From Symbiodinium sp. CCMP2592 (lineage: Eukaryota > Sar > Dinophyceae > Suessiales > Symbiodiniaceae): a DNA stretch of 64,000 nt. A program made the translations under genes and the position numbers. Location: the NCBI GenBank assembly GCA_905221615.1, contig CAJNDT010001891.1, positions 500,594 to 564,593 on the forward strand, given 5' to 3'. This document shows, one piece after another, positions 11,625 through 23,453 of the stretch. The notes beneath the pieces were generated by a model, which saw only the letters and a program-made list of their open reading frames with translations, searched no databases and was not told the DNA's origin. Within the stretch, counting starts at the first letter, position 1, and every line of letters starts with the position of its first letter.

Positions 11625-11880
11625 ACCCCTAGGACCTAAACCCCTTCATCCCCCCAAACCCGCAGACCCATGGGCTACGTAGAGCCTGAATGCCCAAACA
11701 CTTAAAACCCTGAATCTCAAAACCCTCAAGCCCTAAAAAACAAACCAAACCCCTAAACCTTAAAACCCTAACCCCCTCAACCCTCAAAACCCTAAGCCCT
11801 AAAACCCCTAAACCCTAAACCCCCAACGCCCCAAAAAAACAAAGCCCTAAAGCCTAAAATCCTAAACTCCCTAGAAAGCC
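11625..11880. repeat. Long degenerate CCCTAAA tract
   Basis: About 250 bp of CCCTAAACC variants. A TTTAGGG tract in the opposite sense begins at 11981, so about 100 bp of unique sequence (CGAGTCAGCGCCGCGAGTCG) sits between converging tracts. Confidence 0.82.
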
Positions 11881-11980
11881 CTAAGCTGTGCGAAGCCTTC
11901 AGTTCCAGCTCTCCGAGTCAGCGCCGCGAGTCGCTTCGGCGCCCCCGGGAATCCCTGAATCGGCTGTACAGTCAGGGCTG

Positions 11981-12170
11981 TAGGGTTTAAGGCTTTAGGG
12001 CCTTAGGGGTTTAGGGTTTAGGGCTTCATCCGTTTAGGGTTTAAATTACGGGTTTAGGGGTTTAGGGTTTAGGGCTTTAGGGCTTTCGGGTTTAGGGCTT
12101 GAGGGGCTTAGGGCTTTAAAGTTCGGGCTGCAGGGTCTATAGGGCTGTAGGGGTTTGGAAGGTAGCTTTT
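11981..12170. repeat. TTTAGGG telomere-like tract
   Basis: Degenerate GGGTTTAGGG/GGGCTTTAGGG repeats. Confidence 0.82.
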
Positions 12171-12929
12171 GGGAATGTTTCGGGGTTCTACAAAATGTGT
12201 GGTAGCTGACGTGTCTGTCTGCGCCATCCGGACGGTCTTATGGGTTTTGGAGGTCGCTGTCAGCGAAAAGCAACATCAGAGTGTGATCCTGAGACTCTTA
12301 CCTTACTCAAACAGCATGAGATCTGAAATGCCACCTCCCTAAGACTTTGCATCCTTGGCGCACGGTAGATGAGTCTTGGGCCATGTTGATTCATGCTGCA
12401 TGAGCAACCAGAGTAAGTGCTTTGAGACCGCATAGGTAAATGCAAAGAAACAGGTTCTAGCTTGTTATTGGTCGGACGCCAGAGGCTCAAACCATAAATC
12501 GTAAACTAAGCCCACAAAACCGCGAAGACTGAAAGCGCCAAACCCAACAGGGCTTTCGGAATTCAGGGTAATCTTAGGAGTCCCCAAGTTCAAAAAGCCC
12601 ATAAATCCTAAGGCCCTACAACCGAAACCCCGGAACTCGGCTCTCCGCCGTTCACCCCCCCTTGAGGTCCCTGCGAGCGCGATCGGCGCCTCTGGGTGTC
12701 CATTCGGGCTATGTCCGGCTGGCATCTAATTTTAATTAATATGGGTTCAGGGTTTAGGGTTTGGGGCAGGCATCTAATATAGGGGCATAACAAAAGAATA
12801 GTGTTCTGGGGTACAGTATACTCTGCATAGATGAAGGCACCTAACATTTAGTATTACTGATAACCAGGCTTCTATGCTACAGGCGTTGTTTAGTTCATAG
12901 GAGGTCGTTAACATTGCTTCGGGGGTTTG
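12171..12929. other. Unassigned DNA
   Basis: No repeat family or gene recognised. Minus-strand frames of 76-86 codons have no known similarity. Confidence 0.6.
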
Positions 12930-12975
12930 ATGTGCATGTGTGTGTACATATATATATATATATGTGTGTGTACAT
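12930..12975. repeat. (TA)n/(TG)n microsatellite
   Basis: TGTGTGTACATATATATATATATGTGTGTGTAC. Confidence 0.9.
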
Positions 12976-12994
12976 ATCTTTACCTATTAGTGCA

Positions 12995-13104
12995 TAATGT
13001 AGAAACCTGATTCAGAAACCTTGGGCCTTTATTAGGGTTCCTTGTATGAACCCTACCATTTCGGGGTTAGAGGCCCAAAGTTTCTTAATCAGGTTCCTAC
13101 ATTA
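12995..13104. mobile_element. Family A inverted-repeat element, second copy
   Basis: TAATGTAGAAACCTGATTCA pairs with the terminus TCAGGTTCCTACATTA at 13089-13104. The interior holds CCTTGGGC/GCCCAAAG arms. It lies between two microsatellite blocks. Confidence 0.78.
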
Positions 13105-13117
13105 CATATAAAAATAT

Positions 13118-14215
13118 TTCTGTGTATGTATGCATGCATGTATGTATGTATATCTCGTGTATGCACCAGGGTATGTTACATATATACATTCATACATACA
13201 TGTATGTACACATACTGTTGCGCGTCTATAAATCTACATAGTCTATTTTGTATACACGCAACACTGTTCAGGATTTGTTTTGCTGTATGATACTGTGACA
13301 ATGTATGGCAAGCAGTTGCTAAGGTTTGCTTGCAGGGTATACCGTAGGGCACGATTGCAAAATCCCCCCCTGGAGATACTGGTACTCACGGTCATACACT
13401 ACAAACTACCTGTGCATAAAATTGTGTGTATACAGATACAATTATACATATACACGCCCAAGGCTGTCTGTACATACGGTATCTATATCTGTCTATCTAC
13501 CTACCTACCTATCTACCGGTCCGATCTATCTCGCTAGCCAGCTCTACACACACATAGATATTCTACGTGCGTGTCTGCATGTTTGCACGCCGATGTATGT
13601 ACTTATATGTATATGTATCCGTCAATGTGCATGTATCTGGGTATGTGTATGTGTCTGTGTATGTATATCTACACATATAGACCACAGGTGCACATATATA
13701 TATATATATATATATGTATGTATATATACATGTAAATATGTTTGTCCATTGCTCTGCTTTTTGATTACATTGTATATACATATGTATATGTATATACACA
13801 TATACATATGCATGTGTATATAAATATACACATACATACATACGTACATACATACATACATCCATGCATGCATACATACATACATGCATACATGTGTGGC
13901 TGCAACACGACATGGACATAAGTATGCACGCACATAGTACATACATACATGCATATACGCATACACCAATACATCCATACACCCATACACCCATGCATGC
14001 ATACATGCATGCATGCATGCAGACATACGTGAATACACACAGACATGCGGACATACATGAACACGCACAGACATGCGGGCATTAGCATGGTATGTGGTCC
14101 AGGGTTCGAGGTTTGTTACTATATGCGCCAGTGCCTGCATGTGTTTGTGTGTATGTGTTTGCACATGTTATGCATGTGTATATATATACATATGTATGTA
14201 TATGTATCTGTCTCT
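13118..14215. repeat. Large (CATA)n/(TA)n/(CATG)n microsatellite region
   Basis: Dense CATACATA, TATGTATG and GCATGCATG repeats, densest at 13600-14060. 13260-13440 is more ordinary sequence. The long open frames on both strands here are low-complexity. Confidence 0.93.
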
Positions 14216-14812
14216 GTGCGTGTGTGTTTCACTAATGCCGAGCTGCACGAGATGTGAAAAGTTCAAGTGCTGGCTTCCTGAGGGAATGGGTGATGCCTCC
14301 CCGGCTCAGAGTCCCGCCAACCTTTGCAAAAGTAAAGCTTGAATCCTCGGTCCTGGCCAATAAGATAACATCTGGCACCAGTTGAGGGTCCTCATGCAGT
14401 CATGCAAGAGTGACCTTCCATTCGGTCACCCAAGAAATCTTAAAAAGGAAACCTTAGTCGTCAGAGTTACTCTAGAACCAACTGGAGCAAGCCAGCGCGT
14501 GGCACCTTCGCGTAGGTGTCGGCGATCGCCGCCTGGATTTGTGTCGGCTGTTCTCGAAAGGTTCGAGAGTGTTTGGGATTTAGGGCTTTACAGTTTCAGA
14601 AAGCCTTGAAGTTTGGGGTCCAGGGTTCTAGATCAAAGTGTTCCTCACGACCGCCAAGCTCAAGCCGAAATAGCCTGAACTCAAGCCCTCGTGAAGTCCA
14701 AAGTCGGCCCAAGCCATGAAGTCCGGTGAGTAGCCCTCTCAACAGCCCGACACCCTGCAACCAGGAAAAACAATCCTAAACCCGATGCACCTTTAAGCAA
14801 TCCTTGAAGCCC
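14216..14812. other. Unassigned DNA
   Basis: Low in repeats and without a recognisable gene. Confidence 0.6.
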
Positions 14813-14897
14813 CTAAACCCTAAACACTAAATTCCCAAAATAAACCCTAACCCTAAACCCTAAACCCTAAACCCTCAAACCCTAAACCCTAAACCCT
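14813..14897. repeat. CCCTAAA telomere-like tract
   Basis: Several perfect CCCTAAA units in a row. Confidence 0.87.
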
Positions 14898-14906
14898 TCT
14901 AGACAC

Positions 14907-15012
14907 AAAAAAAGGATGGCCTGGGAGGCGTGCGGGAGGCCGAGCGCTTGCGGCTAGGAGATCGACGCCTCAAAGCAGAGGCTTTCCGGGATCCTCCCGG
15001 GAATCCTTTTTT
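14907..15012. repeat. Inverted repeat between two telomere-like tracts
   Basis: AAAAAAAGGAT...GCGGGAGGC pairs with GATCCTCCCGGGAATCCTTTTTT. A CCCTAAA tract ends just before it and a TTTAGGG tract starts just after, so telomere-like sequence itself forms inverted flanks. Confidence 0.55.
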
Positions 15013-15440
15013 AAGGGTTTAGGGTTTAGGGTTTAGGGTAATAATTTTTAGGGTTCCTTTAAGGGGAACTATAGGATTCAAAAATAAGGTTCCTCTAAAG
15101 GGAGCTACAGGGATCTTTAATGGGATTCCTCTAAAGGGAACAATAAGGTTCTATAACAGGATCCATGTAAAGGGATCCTCTCAGTGATCCTTTTTTTGGT
15201 TCTTTGAGGGATTAGGGTTTAAGGTTTAGGGTTCCTTTAAGGGTGTAGGGATTGAGGTTTAGGGTTCCTTTTTGGGTGTAGGGCTTTGTGTTTAGGCTTC
15301 CTTTAACGGTTTAGGGCTTCCGGTTTAGGGTTTAGGGCTTAGGGTTCCGTTAAGGGCATTATAACAATAACAGGGTTCTCTTCAATGGTACTATGGAGTC
15401 TACAATCGGATTCCCTGTAAGGGTTCCGTTGAGGGTTCAG
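15013..15440. repeat. TTTAGGG tract merging into GGTTCCTTTAAAGGGAAC-type repeats
   Basis: After perfect TTTAGGG units, GGTTCCT.TAAAGGGA.CTA recurs several times (15055-15180), then TTTAGGGTTCCTTT alternates with it to 15440. The GGTTCC/GGAACC part is itself palindromic. A related block is at 45419-45547. Confidence 0.68.
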
Positions 15441-15524
15441 CAGTTCTACGTTCCGGGTAGCTTTAATTTAGCATTTGCGCTTCTGAGTTTGGGGCACGAG
15501 CGTAAGCATAACCAAAACAGCGCC

Positions 15525-15634
15525 TAATATAGGGGCCTTAATGATTACCTATGCTAATTTGGGGTTCCTTATTATTATAATTATAGTATAATGGGCCCCG
15601 AAGCCGTATTCTCATTATTAAGGCCCCTATATAT
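15525..15634. mobile_element. Family F element
   Basis: TAATATAGGGGCCTTAATGA pairs with TCATTATTAAGGCCCCTATA. Confidence 0.8.
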
Positions 15635-15732
15635 ATATATATCAAAACCCCCAGAATGGATCCGTAGCCGTGAATTCGATTTTTTGTAGCATTCCAATCA
15701 TCCTAGGGCCTGACCTTACTTGGATAGCCCTT

Positions 15733-15820
15733 ACCCGGAGGCTCCATAGTAGTTCCTTTTGGGGATTTATAGGGTTCTAAATATGAGCCCCAAAAAGGAA
15801 CTACTTTGGAGCCTTGGGGT
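15733..15820. mobile_element. Family E inverted-repeat element
   Basis: CCCGGAGGCTCCATAGTAGT and ACTACTTTGGAGCCTTGGGG form the arms. They are of mixed subtype: CATAG on one side, the complement of CAAAG on the other. It abuts an I-like element at 15825. Confidence 0.78.
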
Positions 15821-15824
15821 AGAA

Positions 15825-15933
15825 CCCAGAGGGTCTAAGTACTCAAATAAGAGGGCTTTAAGTCCCAAAAACCATTCAGAGTATGGATTTTGGGATCTGA
15901 AACCCTACTATTTGGGTACTTGGACCCTCTGGG
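15825..15933. mobile_element. Family I element, CCCAGAGGG subtype
   Basis: CCCAGAGGGTCTAAGTACTC pairs with GGGTACTTGGACCCTCTGGG. It abuts the E element at 15733-15820. Confidence 0.73.
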
Positions 15934-16910
15934 GAATAAATCTCTGTCACAGCCCATCTTACTACAGCAGAAGCCCAAAAGTTGGAAACCCAACAGCCTC
16001 AGTCCTAGAGACTACTGTATAGGGAATCCCAGCACTAATTGTCCTTAATCCGGTTTCCAAATTTTTGGGACTTTCTGTAAATATGGGTTTAGGGTTTAGG
16101 GTTTAGGGATACGTAAAATAAGCTGATGAAGTTGGCATGTCCGGGCCTTCTGCTGCCACTGCGGCTGCGGCTACGCCCCCGGCGCCCTGGCGAGATGGGG
16201 GAACTTCTTTTTCCCTAAGGTCCAGTGGGCGTTTAGGGCTTAGAGGCTTGGAGCCTGGGGGTTCAAGGTCTAGAAGGATTGGTTAAGGTAGAGTGGGGGG
16301 ATTAAGGTTTGTGGCGCAGGGGTTCGGGATTTCAAGTATAATACGGGGATTAAGTCTTTTTACGAACCGGTTTGGGGGTTTAGGGTTTCCCCTCGACGGG
16401 AGGTTGACCTCCACCTCCGCCACCGCTGCCGCCGGAGCCATCTGGAATAACATTGACCTTGGGAGTCACCGATCATAAGCGTGTCTGAGGGCTTGAAGGC
16501 TTTCGCGCTTCAGGGTTCCAAGGTTTCCAGGGTTTGAGGGTTTTTCGGCTGAGGGTTGTAGGGTTGAGGATTCAGAGGGGTCGAAGCTGTTGCTATGGTG
16601 CTAAACACACATGCATATTCGCTCGCTTGCAGATGTGTCATCTCGCATGCACATAGGCACTCCTGCCTGGCTATACCTGCCGACTTACCTACCTACCTAC
16701 CTACCTATCTACATATGCATGGGAGTTATTCTGCCAACTGCGGCTACTCTTCTACCACTTTTGGGTGGATTCTGACTTCTGTCATGATGACCCAGTATGA
16801 ACTCGAGACTGGAACTATCTTTCTATTAGCTATGCAAAACACAAACCCCAAAACCCTTAAAACCAAACCCCTAAACCTCGAAACCCCAAATCCCTAACAC
16901 CCCAAACCCC
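15934..16910. other. Unassigned DNA
   Basis: Short TTTAGGG pieces at 16083-16107 and a (CTAC)n run at 16685-16705. No gene recognised. Confidence 0.6.
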
Positions 16911-17009
16911 TAATCTAGGGACCTTAATAATTACAGTAATTAGAATAGGGTTTAGGGGCCCATTATACTATAGCTATATTAAGGAACAACGAAAGTAGTA
17001 GGCCTCTAC
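16911..17009. mobile_element. Family F element, right arm decayed
   Basis: TAATCTAGGGACCTTAATAA at the left, then GGGGCCCATTATACTATAGC. The right end reads GTAGGCCTCTAC. Confidence 0.7.
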
Positions 17010-17018
17010 CCATAGAAC

Positions 17019-17234
17019 CCTACTGTAGATCCCGTATAGACGCCTTCAAGGAACCTTTTGAACGAACCACCAAGATAGTATAGGTAACTATCCAGGCGCC
17101 TATATATAAAGAAATTAAACCCTAAATATCGTCTTCCTACTGTAGATCCCTTAGAGAAGCCTTTAAGGAACCACCAAAAAAGTATAGGCATTTATCCAGG
17201 TGCCTATATTGAACCCCTGTAAAAATCGTCTTCC
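17019..17234. repeat. Direct duplication of about 100-116 bp
   Basis: CCTACTGTAGATCCC recurs at 17019 and 17135, followed in both by GCCTT.AAGGAACC, AGTATAGG and ATCCAGG.GCCTATAT. A third start (ATCGTCTTCCTAC) lies at 17225, where the D element begins. Confidence 0.75.
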
Positions 17235-17353
17235 TACTTGGAGGGGCAGGGGACTTAGTAAGTCGGTTAGGTAGGGTTATAAGTGCCCCAGATGGAGTTA
17301 CCCCAATTATAACCCTACTTATAAACGGCTTACTAGGTCCCCTGCCCCTCCAA
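17235..17353. mobile_element. Family D element, GC-rich arm variant
   Basis: TACTTGGAGGGGCAGGGGAC pairs with GGTCCCCTGCCCCTCCAAG. Other D copies have GGATCATGGGAC in this part; here both arms are changed in step. It abuts a direct duplication at 17019-17234. Confidence 0.83.
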
Positions 17354-17540
17354 GGACTCTTCCCGGGGGTCAGGCCGCAAGGCGACTGTGGCGCCCACTC
17401 TTCGGCTCTTCCACATCGAAGATGATCTAGGAGGTAGTAGAACTTAGGGTTTAGGGTTTCGGGTAGCTTAGAACTTAGGTTTTTTTGTTTCAACCCTCTT
17501 TTCCTCCTTAGGGTTTAGGGTTCAGGGTTTAAGGGTTTAG

Positions 17541-17630
17541 CCCATAGGCTTCATCGTAGGTCCCTTTTTGTGGTTTACATTTAGGACCCTATAAGGTAGT
17601 CGAAAAGGAACTACTACGGAGCCTATGGAT
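17541..17630. mobile_element. Family E inverted-repeat element
   Basis: CCCATAGGCTTCATCGTAG pairs with CTACTACGGAGCCTATGGA. Confidence 0.8.
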
Positions 17631-17692
17631 AGTTCAGGGCTTCGGACTTCGAGTTTGTTGTTTGGGACTTCGGACTTCAGGTTGGGATTTAG

Positions 17693-17830
17693 AGTTTCGA
17701 GCTTAGGGTTGTAGGGTCCGGGTTTAGGGTTTAGGGTTTTTTTTCCAGGGTTTTAGGGTTTATAAGGGCTTAGGGGTTAGGATTTTAGGGGTTTAGGGTT
17801 TGGGGGTTTAGGGTCTAGAGTTTGGGCTGT
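17693..17830. repeat. TTTAGGG telomere-like tract
   Basis: GGGTTTAGGGTTTAGGG with T-rich and G-rich variants. Confidence 0.82.
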
Positions 17831-18250
17831 GGGGATTAAGGTTTCCAGGACGCTCTGTGGTTCAAGCAGCTTTCTGCACGAGCATTGAACTGTCGGGGGG
17901 TTAGGTCCTAAGGGTCTGGGGTTGAGGGCACCGGGTTCGGGGTGTAGGATTTGGGATTTGAGCGTCGTGGCTGGAGTTGGAGCTATTTTAGGAGATTAAA
18001 ACCAAGGCTTTCCCTGAGAACAACACTCACATAAATTCATCACTTGTTGAACCTAAACCCCTACAAACCCCTGGAACAGTAAACTCTAAAACCCTAAACC
18101 TAGACCTGACATGCCAATAATGCGCTGGGGTTAGAAGAAAGTCTGTTGTGTTTCGTTTTTTGTTGGGGGGTGGGGGCGAGTTGAAGCTCTCAGGTCAGAC
18201 TTGCTTCGCGGTAGCTTGACTTTGAGAACTGGCCGGCCTATAGACTATAG

Positions 18251-18293
18251 GCCCTAAACCCTAAACCCTAAACCCTAAACCCTAAACCCTAAT
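18251..18293. repeat. Perfect CCCTAAA array
   Basis: About six uninterrupted CCCTAAA units, among the cleanest telomere-type sequence in the window. Confidence 0.9.
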
Positions 18294-18709
18294 AGTATAT
18301 AGACGTCGTCAAACCCTAAGCCGCTGCATTCCTGAAACCCAAACCACCTAATTAAGGCCTCACAAGCTTCTTAGCCTAAATCCCTTGCCTGTCGCTTGAC
18401 CTTGTGCTGAAGAGTTTCAGGCTTGAGGGCTTTATGGTTGTAGGCTAGGGCTTTAGTGTTTTGGGGTTTAAGGTTCACCCAAACCCGCATCCTGCAACCA
18501 TCTGATCCCTCGGTTCTGCGCCTGCTGCGTTGTCAACCTCACCAAGCACCCGAAGCCAAAGCTCGTTAACCGATGCCTAACCCTAAACCCTAAACCACAA
18601 ACCCGAAATGCCTAAACCTAGCTGAGGCAGGCTGCTCGCGTGCCGTTCTTGAGCCCGAAAAGCTTCGCTTGGCTGCGAAGCTTCGAGTCCTTTCAGGCGA
18701 AATCTTAGG

Positions 18710-18842
18710 TTCAAGGGGAAAAGGAGGGACCCTTAATGGGGACCCCCACCCTACAAAGGGCTAGAGAATGAGTATATAATAGCTATATTAAGGGTATATA
18801 CCTAGGGGTCCTTTATTAAGGGTCCCTCCTTTTACCCTTGGA
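18710..18842. mobile_element. Family G element, complete
   Basis: TTCAAGGGGAAAAGGAGGGA at the left pairs with TCCCTCCTTTTACCCTTGGA at the right, with ACCCTTAAT/ATTAAGGGT further in. It defines the full length of the family, about 133 bp. Confidence 0.87.
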
Positions 18843-18869
18843 TAGGTCAGAGCTTAGCAAGCGGAAGAC

Positions 18870-19018
18870 GAGGGTTTAGGGTTTATAGGGTTCAGGGTTT
18901 AGGGCTTATACGGTTTAGGGTTTAGGGCTTATAGGGTTTAGGGTTTATAGGGTTTAGGTTTATAGGTTTCAAGGTTTTTAGGGTTTAGGGTTTATAAGGT
19001 TTAGGGTTTAGGATTTGA
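18870..19018. repeat. TTTAGGG telomere-like tract
   Basis: TTTAGGGTTTATAGGG alternates regularly, giving a 15-16 bp higher-order unit. Confidence 0.83.
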
Positions 19019-19109
19019 GGGAAACTGTCAACGGGTTCTCAATGAAACTATATAGACATCGACTTGACTTGACTTGCTCGGGATTCTATACAAGCAAGCC
19101 GTCCTATAC

Positions 19110-19218
19110 ATGTGGGTGGTTGTGAAAATTGGGGTCCCTTTTTTGGGTACCCTAAATATTAGGTGCCGTATTACAATAGGGACCCAAAAAGGGACCATAA
19201 TTTTGACAACTACCCACA
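19110..19218. mobile_element. Family C inverted-repeat element
   Basis: ATGTGGGTGGTTGTGAAAAT pairs with AATTTTGACAACTACCCACA. The centre is CCCTAAATATTAGGTGCCGT. Confidence 0.85.
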
Positions 19219-19390
19219 TAGATCCCATATAGATCCCTTTAAGGAAACCCTAAACCCTAAACCCTCTATAGATCCCTTCAAAAAACCCTATAGTGCCCTA
19301 TCCATGGCGCCTTCTGTCTTAGTTACAGGTAGGGATCTCGGGGCTGAGAGGTCTCACGTCATGAGCTTTAGGCTGTGGGGCTCACTGAGT

Positions 19391-19548
19391 TTACCCAGAG
19401 GCCCGGAATTCGGGCCCGTTTCTGGAGCCTCTAGCATTGGCACAATTACGGAAGGCTCAGAAAACGGGCCCGTAGTTCCTTTTTGGGGATTACCTTGTAG
19501 GATTCTATAAATGAACCCCCAAAAGAACTACTTTGGGGCCTTTGGGTA
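19391..19548. mobile_element. Family E element with a hairpin inserted in its left arm
   Basis: Left terminus TTACCCAGAGGCCC, right terminus CTACTTTGGGGCCTTTGGGTAA. Between the outer left arm and GTAGTTCC lies an extra inverted repeat: CGGGCCCGTTTCTGGAGCC (19411-19429) against GGCTCAGAAAACGGGCCCG (19454-19472). Confidence 0.75.
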
Positions 19549-20854
19549 AGTTCCAGAGTTCCTGTTTCAAGGCTTTCTCTGGTCTGAGGCATTGAAGCGC
19601 AAATCGGTCTTTGGCCTGAGTGAAAAGCCTCAGTGACTGAGTTCTAGACCCAGGGAACCTACCATGGCCGCTCCCTGGTTTCGGGCTTGGGGTTTAGGGT
19701 TTTAGACGTCTTCCCGCGCAGCAACTGCTATGCAAACTTGGTGGCACCTCGCGGCGGCACGGTTTAGCTGCTGCATTGGTGCAGCCGCAATTTTCTGTTA
19801 CCCACCCGCTGTGACAGTCAAACGTCACGGTTTGGGGCTCACGCCCTCAATTCCCACACCGATCGGGCTTTGCAGGAAAGTGTATGTGAGGAATACCCGG
19901 AACCCAAGGCCCAAATCCCTACAAGGGGAGAAGCAGGTTACACGTTCATACTGACCGCTAACCCCCGCAGCCTGTCTGCGGAGCCGGAGCCCAAGCTCTA
20001 AACCTGAAACCCTTTCACCCGGGTGGCTTGGCATGTCCTTGATGCTGTCAGCATAGAGAAACAAGTCGCTTCCTGGCCATCGCCGGGGCCCTTTCTCCAC
20101 TGGAGTAGGGTTCGTGGCTAAGTTGCTGCTCGTTTAAGGTTCCAGGCTGCAGGGTACATGGCTACACGCTTTCAAGCTTTCGGGCGAAAGGACTAGGGCT
20201 TCAAGACTCAGAGAGCATCGAGAGGCCAGTCATAGGCCTGCATTTCGCGATTGAGCGTTTAGGGATTGAGGGCCAAGTGTTTAGGGTTTACGGATCCATA
20301 TTTCGAGTAGCTCTAAAAGCACATCAGGTTATGTAGAACGATGTGGCCACATCTGCAGGTAATCGATACAGCTTTCGTCACGGACGACTGCACAGGTTAT
20401 GTTGGCGCGTATAGCGGCGTTCGCATTATGTATGCGCTTAGTCTAAGGTGCTGCTGACCAGCTACACGTCAAGGGCTTGACTTTATGCACCAACGAACGT
20501 AGGACAGCTGCAGGAGCCAGAACTAGAATCATAAAGATCTTGCTCCACCAAATTCCGACAAAACTTTTGAACCCAGTCCTCCATGATGCTGAAGTTCCCG
20601 AATTAAAGGCTCGATGGGTTTCCAGGTGCAGGAAATACAGTCCAGCTAATCAGAAAAACCAGACACGTAACCTACTCAATCACCCGCCTGTCCACCCGAA
20701 ACCATCTAATTTGGCAGGATCCTGCTGTCCTAGTGCCCCGAACGCTTAAATCCTAAACCACAAAACACCAGGGCCTTTTCCAGACTCCTTCCCATCCTCC
20801 GTCACGAACCCAAATCCTTCTGCATTCCTGGGCCGACTGTGGCGTCGCAATGAT
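19549..20854. other. Unassigned DNA
   Basis: Mostly non-repetitive. Frames of 60-90 codons without known domains. Confidence 0.6.
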
Positions 20855-20960
20855 ATAGGTAGGGGCCTGAATAATCACAATAGGGCTTTTGCGTTTATTG
20901 TACCGTAAGTGTAGTAGGGAGCCCCCAAAATAGCATTGGTAATTATTCAGGCCCCGGTAT
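20855..20960. mobile_element. Family F element
   Basis: TAGGTAGGGGCCTGAATAAT pairs with GTAATTATTCAGGCCCCGGTA, with GCCCCCAAAATAGCATTGG inside. Confidence 0.8.
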
Positions 20961-21908
20961 CAAGGTGGAGGGATATGGGATGTGGGTTTACCGCTTGGGG
21001 AGGGCTTCGTGGGGCTTCATGATTTTCAGAAAATACGGGATTATCAGCACTAGCTTGCGGGATCCTTATTAAAAAAAGCTGACCTCAAGAAATTCCGACC
21101 CGGGCTTTTGGGGATCAGGTCTGGGGCTTAGGATGCAGGAATGAGGGCTTTGGGGTTGAGCTTGCGGGATTAGGCGTGCTGTGCGGCTTTTGGACCGAGC
21201 TGCCCCGGCGCTGGGCTGAAGATTTCCGTTTAGGTTTAGGGTTTGGAATATGACGTTTAGGGTTCAGGGCTTACCTCTTGCTTTTCAATACTCAGCTACA
21301 TGGCTGACAGCGACGTATCCGCAGCTGAAGATCTTGCTTAAACTAAACCCTGGAACACACACCCGTGATTTTCTAAAACTTCTAAACCCTGACGCCCTAC
21401 CGCCCCAAAGCCCTAAACCGTTACCCGTTGTTGAAGCCCTTCAAAAAGTATAGAGCCCGTCTAGGAAGCATTGTGAAAGAAGAAACCTGCATCCACTAGG
21501 GTACATCAATCCCAAGCTTTCATCCCTACCCTGCAGCCCTCAACCCCTAAAACCAAACTCTACACCCGGTACCAACAAGGCGAAGCCCCCGCCTCTTACC
21601 CCTGGGCGGAAGGGTCCAGCTCGCGACGATGCCCGTTACCCTGACCGGGTTTGGGGTTCTGGGTTTAGGTTTTCTGGGTTTCGCGCTTAGTGGTCCAGGG
21701 TTTTAGGATGAAAGGGCTCGGGATGTCGAGTTGAGCACTTGGCGGTTTTGGGGTTTAGGGTCTCGGGTTGTTGGGTGCTTTGGCGCGAGGGCTTGCGGCT
21801 GTGGCGCTTGGGGGTTCGACCCTTGGGTCTCGGTTCTCGGGCTAACGGGCGGGTTCAAGACCAAGAGAGTCCGATAGTGGCTGTCTCTGAGAGCTTATAT
21901 CTCTATGT
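20961..21908. other. Unassigned DNA with scattered TTTAGGG remnants
   Basis: G-rich GGGTTTAGG-like pieces at 21228-21265 and 21650-21800. No gene recognised. Confidence 0.6.
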
Positions 21909-21913
21909 GTACA

Positions 21914-21944
<31 letters not shown>

Positions 21945-21979
21945 GTAAGACTAAATGACAGGTGTGTGTGTAGATATGC

Positions 21980-22048
<69 letters not shown>

Positions 22049-22146
22049 GCAGATGCCTAATTACATATATATATATATATATGCGTGTATATATATATAT
22101 ATATATACGTGTATATATATACACATGTATATATATACATACATAC
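21909..22146. repeat. (CATA)n and (TA)n microsatellite
   Basis: ACATACATACATACATACAT followed by about 60 bases of nearly pure (TA)n and then TATATACG/TATATACA blocks. Confidence 0.95.
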
Positions 22147-23308
22147 ATATCTTATAAACACACGCACTGCATGCATAATGAGGTGGCCATTCGAGTCTGT
22201 CAGGGACACAACCTGATCAAACGTCAGTGCGCACACACAACAGGAAAGAAGTGAAACAAACTTAGCACTGACATCTGACAACAGGATTGACGCGATAATG
22301 TCATATCGCATGGCGACATGACAGTCTAAGCATAGTTCAGATGTATAGCTGTAGTATGGAGGTGTTCCACACATGCAAGTCGGAAAGACCTGGCAAAACT
22401 TGCTGTAGACCCTTGATTAGTTAGTGCAATCCGCCTCAATAAGCCTTATTAGAATGCAGGCCCGCATGTTCAGACCTTCCAGAAAAGCGATTTGTTCATC
22501 ACTGGTCGATGGAATCGGCGTTGAATGTCGCTAAACCTTAAACCTCACATTCTATACACCCTGAACCCTATAACCCTAACCCAAAAACCAGGCCCTTCAG
22601 TGTCGAGCAGACCGCGCTCGCAGGCCTAGAAAATGGGGCTGAGAACACATGGGGTCCAAGGGCCCATCTACAGCTGATGACAGGAAACTGATATAATGGT
22701 ACTATAGGAGCCTGAATAAGTAGATTAAGATTTTGGGGCCCATTAGACTATAATCATAATAAGGAACCACACTCTCAACGACGATGCTATCCAAGAAATG
22801 CACTCACAATCCCAATCTGGCCTTTTTGCCATTGCACAAAGCCGGCTGAGGTGCAGATGCACTTGTTGAACTTAACAGGGTTGTGGCTTGCATGCTGACG
22901 TAAGACTTTGGCATGGGCACGTGCTGCTCGAAGGGAATGGCTGACTGGTTGCTATCTTCCCTTCATTGGTGATGGCTGTCCAGCATGTCCTTGACACGAA
23001 ACTTCGGTCAAAGACACAAGGCCGCACCTTTCATTCGCCGGACAGGTCCTCGAACAAACGAAGAAACATGCCAAATAAATGCCAACGGTATATCACATCG
23101 AACAAGAGTTCGCTTGAAAGAACGTGTGCTCTGCAGAACTCTCCAACTTTCTGCTACATGCAAGATGTGTCACCAATACTTTTACGGATTCGAGCCTGCT
23201 GTTTTGGTTGATGGAAGTACCAAGACAAAACAACATGAGCTTCAGTGGAGTTTACACAAGTGAACACAAGACAAGCCCAGTCTGACTGCAGGCCGGCCCT
23301 AGTGACTC
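22147..23308. other. Unassigned DNA
   Basis: Contains one F fragment. Two overlapping plus frames at 22966-23263 are open in different phases without recognisable similarity. Confidence 0.6.
22701..22768. mobile_element. Truncated family F element
   Basis: ACTATAGGAGCCTGAATAAG, GGGGCCCATTAGACTATAAT and AATAAGGAACC are present; the right half is lost. Confidence 0.6.
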
Positions 23309-23437
23309 TACTTAAAGGGTCATGGGACTTAGTAACTAGGGTTAAAACTAGGGTAACTATATATACTTATAAGCACTTATAACCCCAATTAAGGTACTTA
23401 TAACCTTACTTACTAAGTCCCATGATCCTTCAAGTAG
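23309..23437. mobile_element. Family D inverted-repeat element
   Basis: TACTTAAAGGGTCATGGGAC pairs with GTCCCATGATCCTTCAAGTA. Arms are nearly perfect. Confidence 0.85.
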
Positions 23438-23453
23438 TGTTTAGCAGTACTAT

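Noticed and set aside
13563..14164. Cys/Met-rich open frames of 107-180 codons on the minus strand
   Set aside because: They come from GCATGCATACATACA repeats and are open in all three frames. Cysteine richness is a codon effect of TGT/TGC in the repeat.
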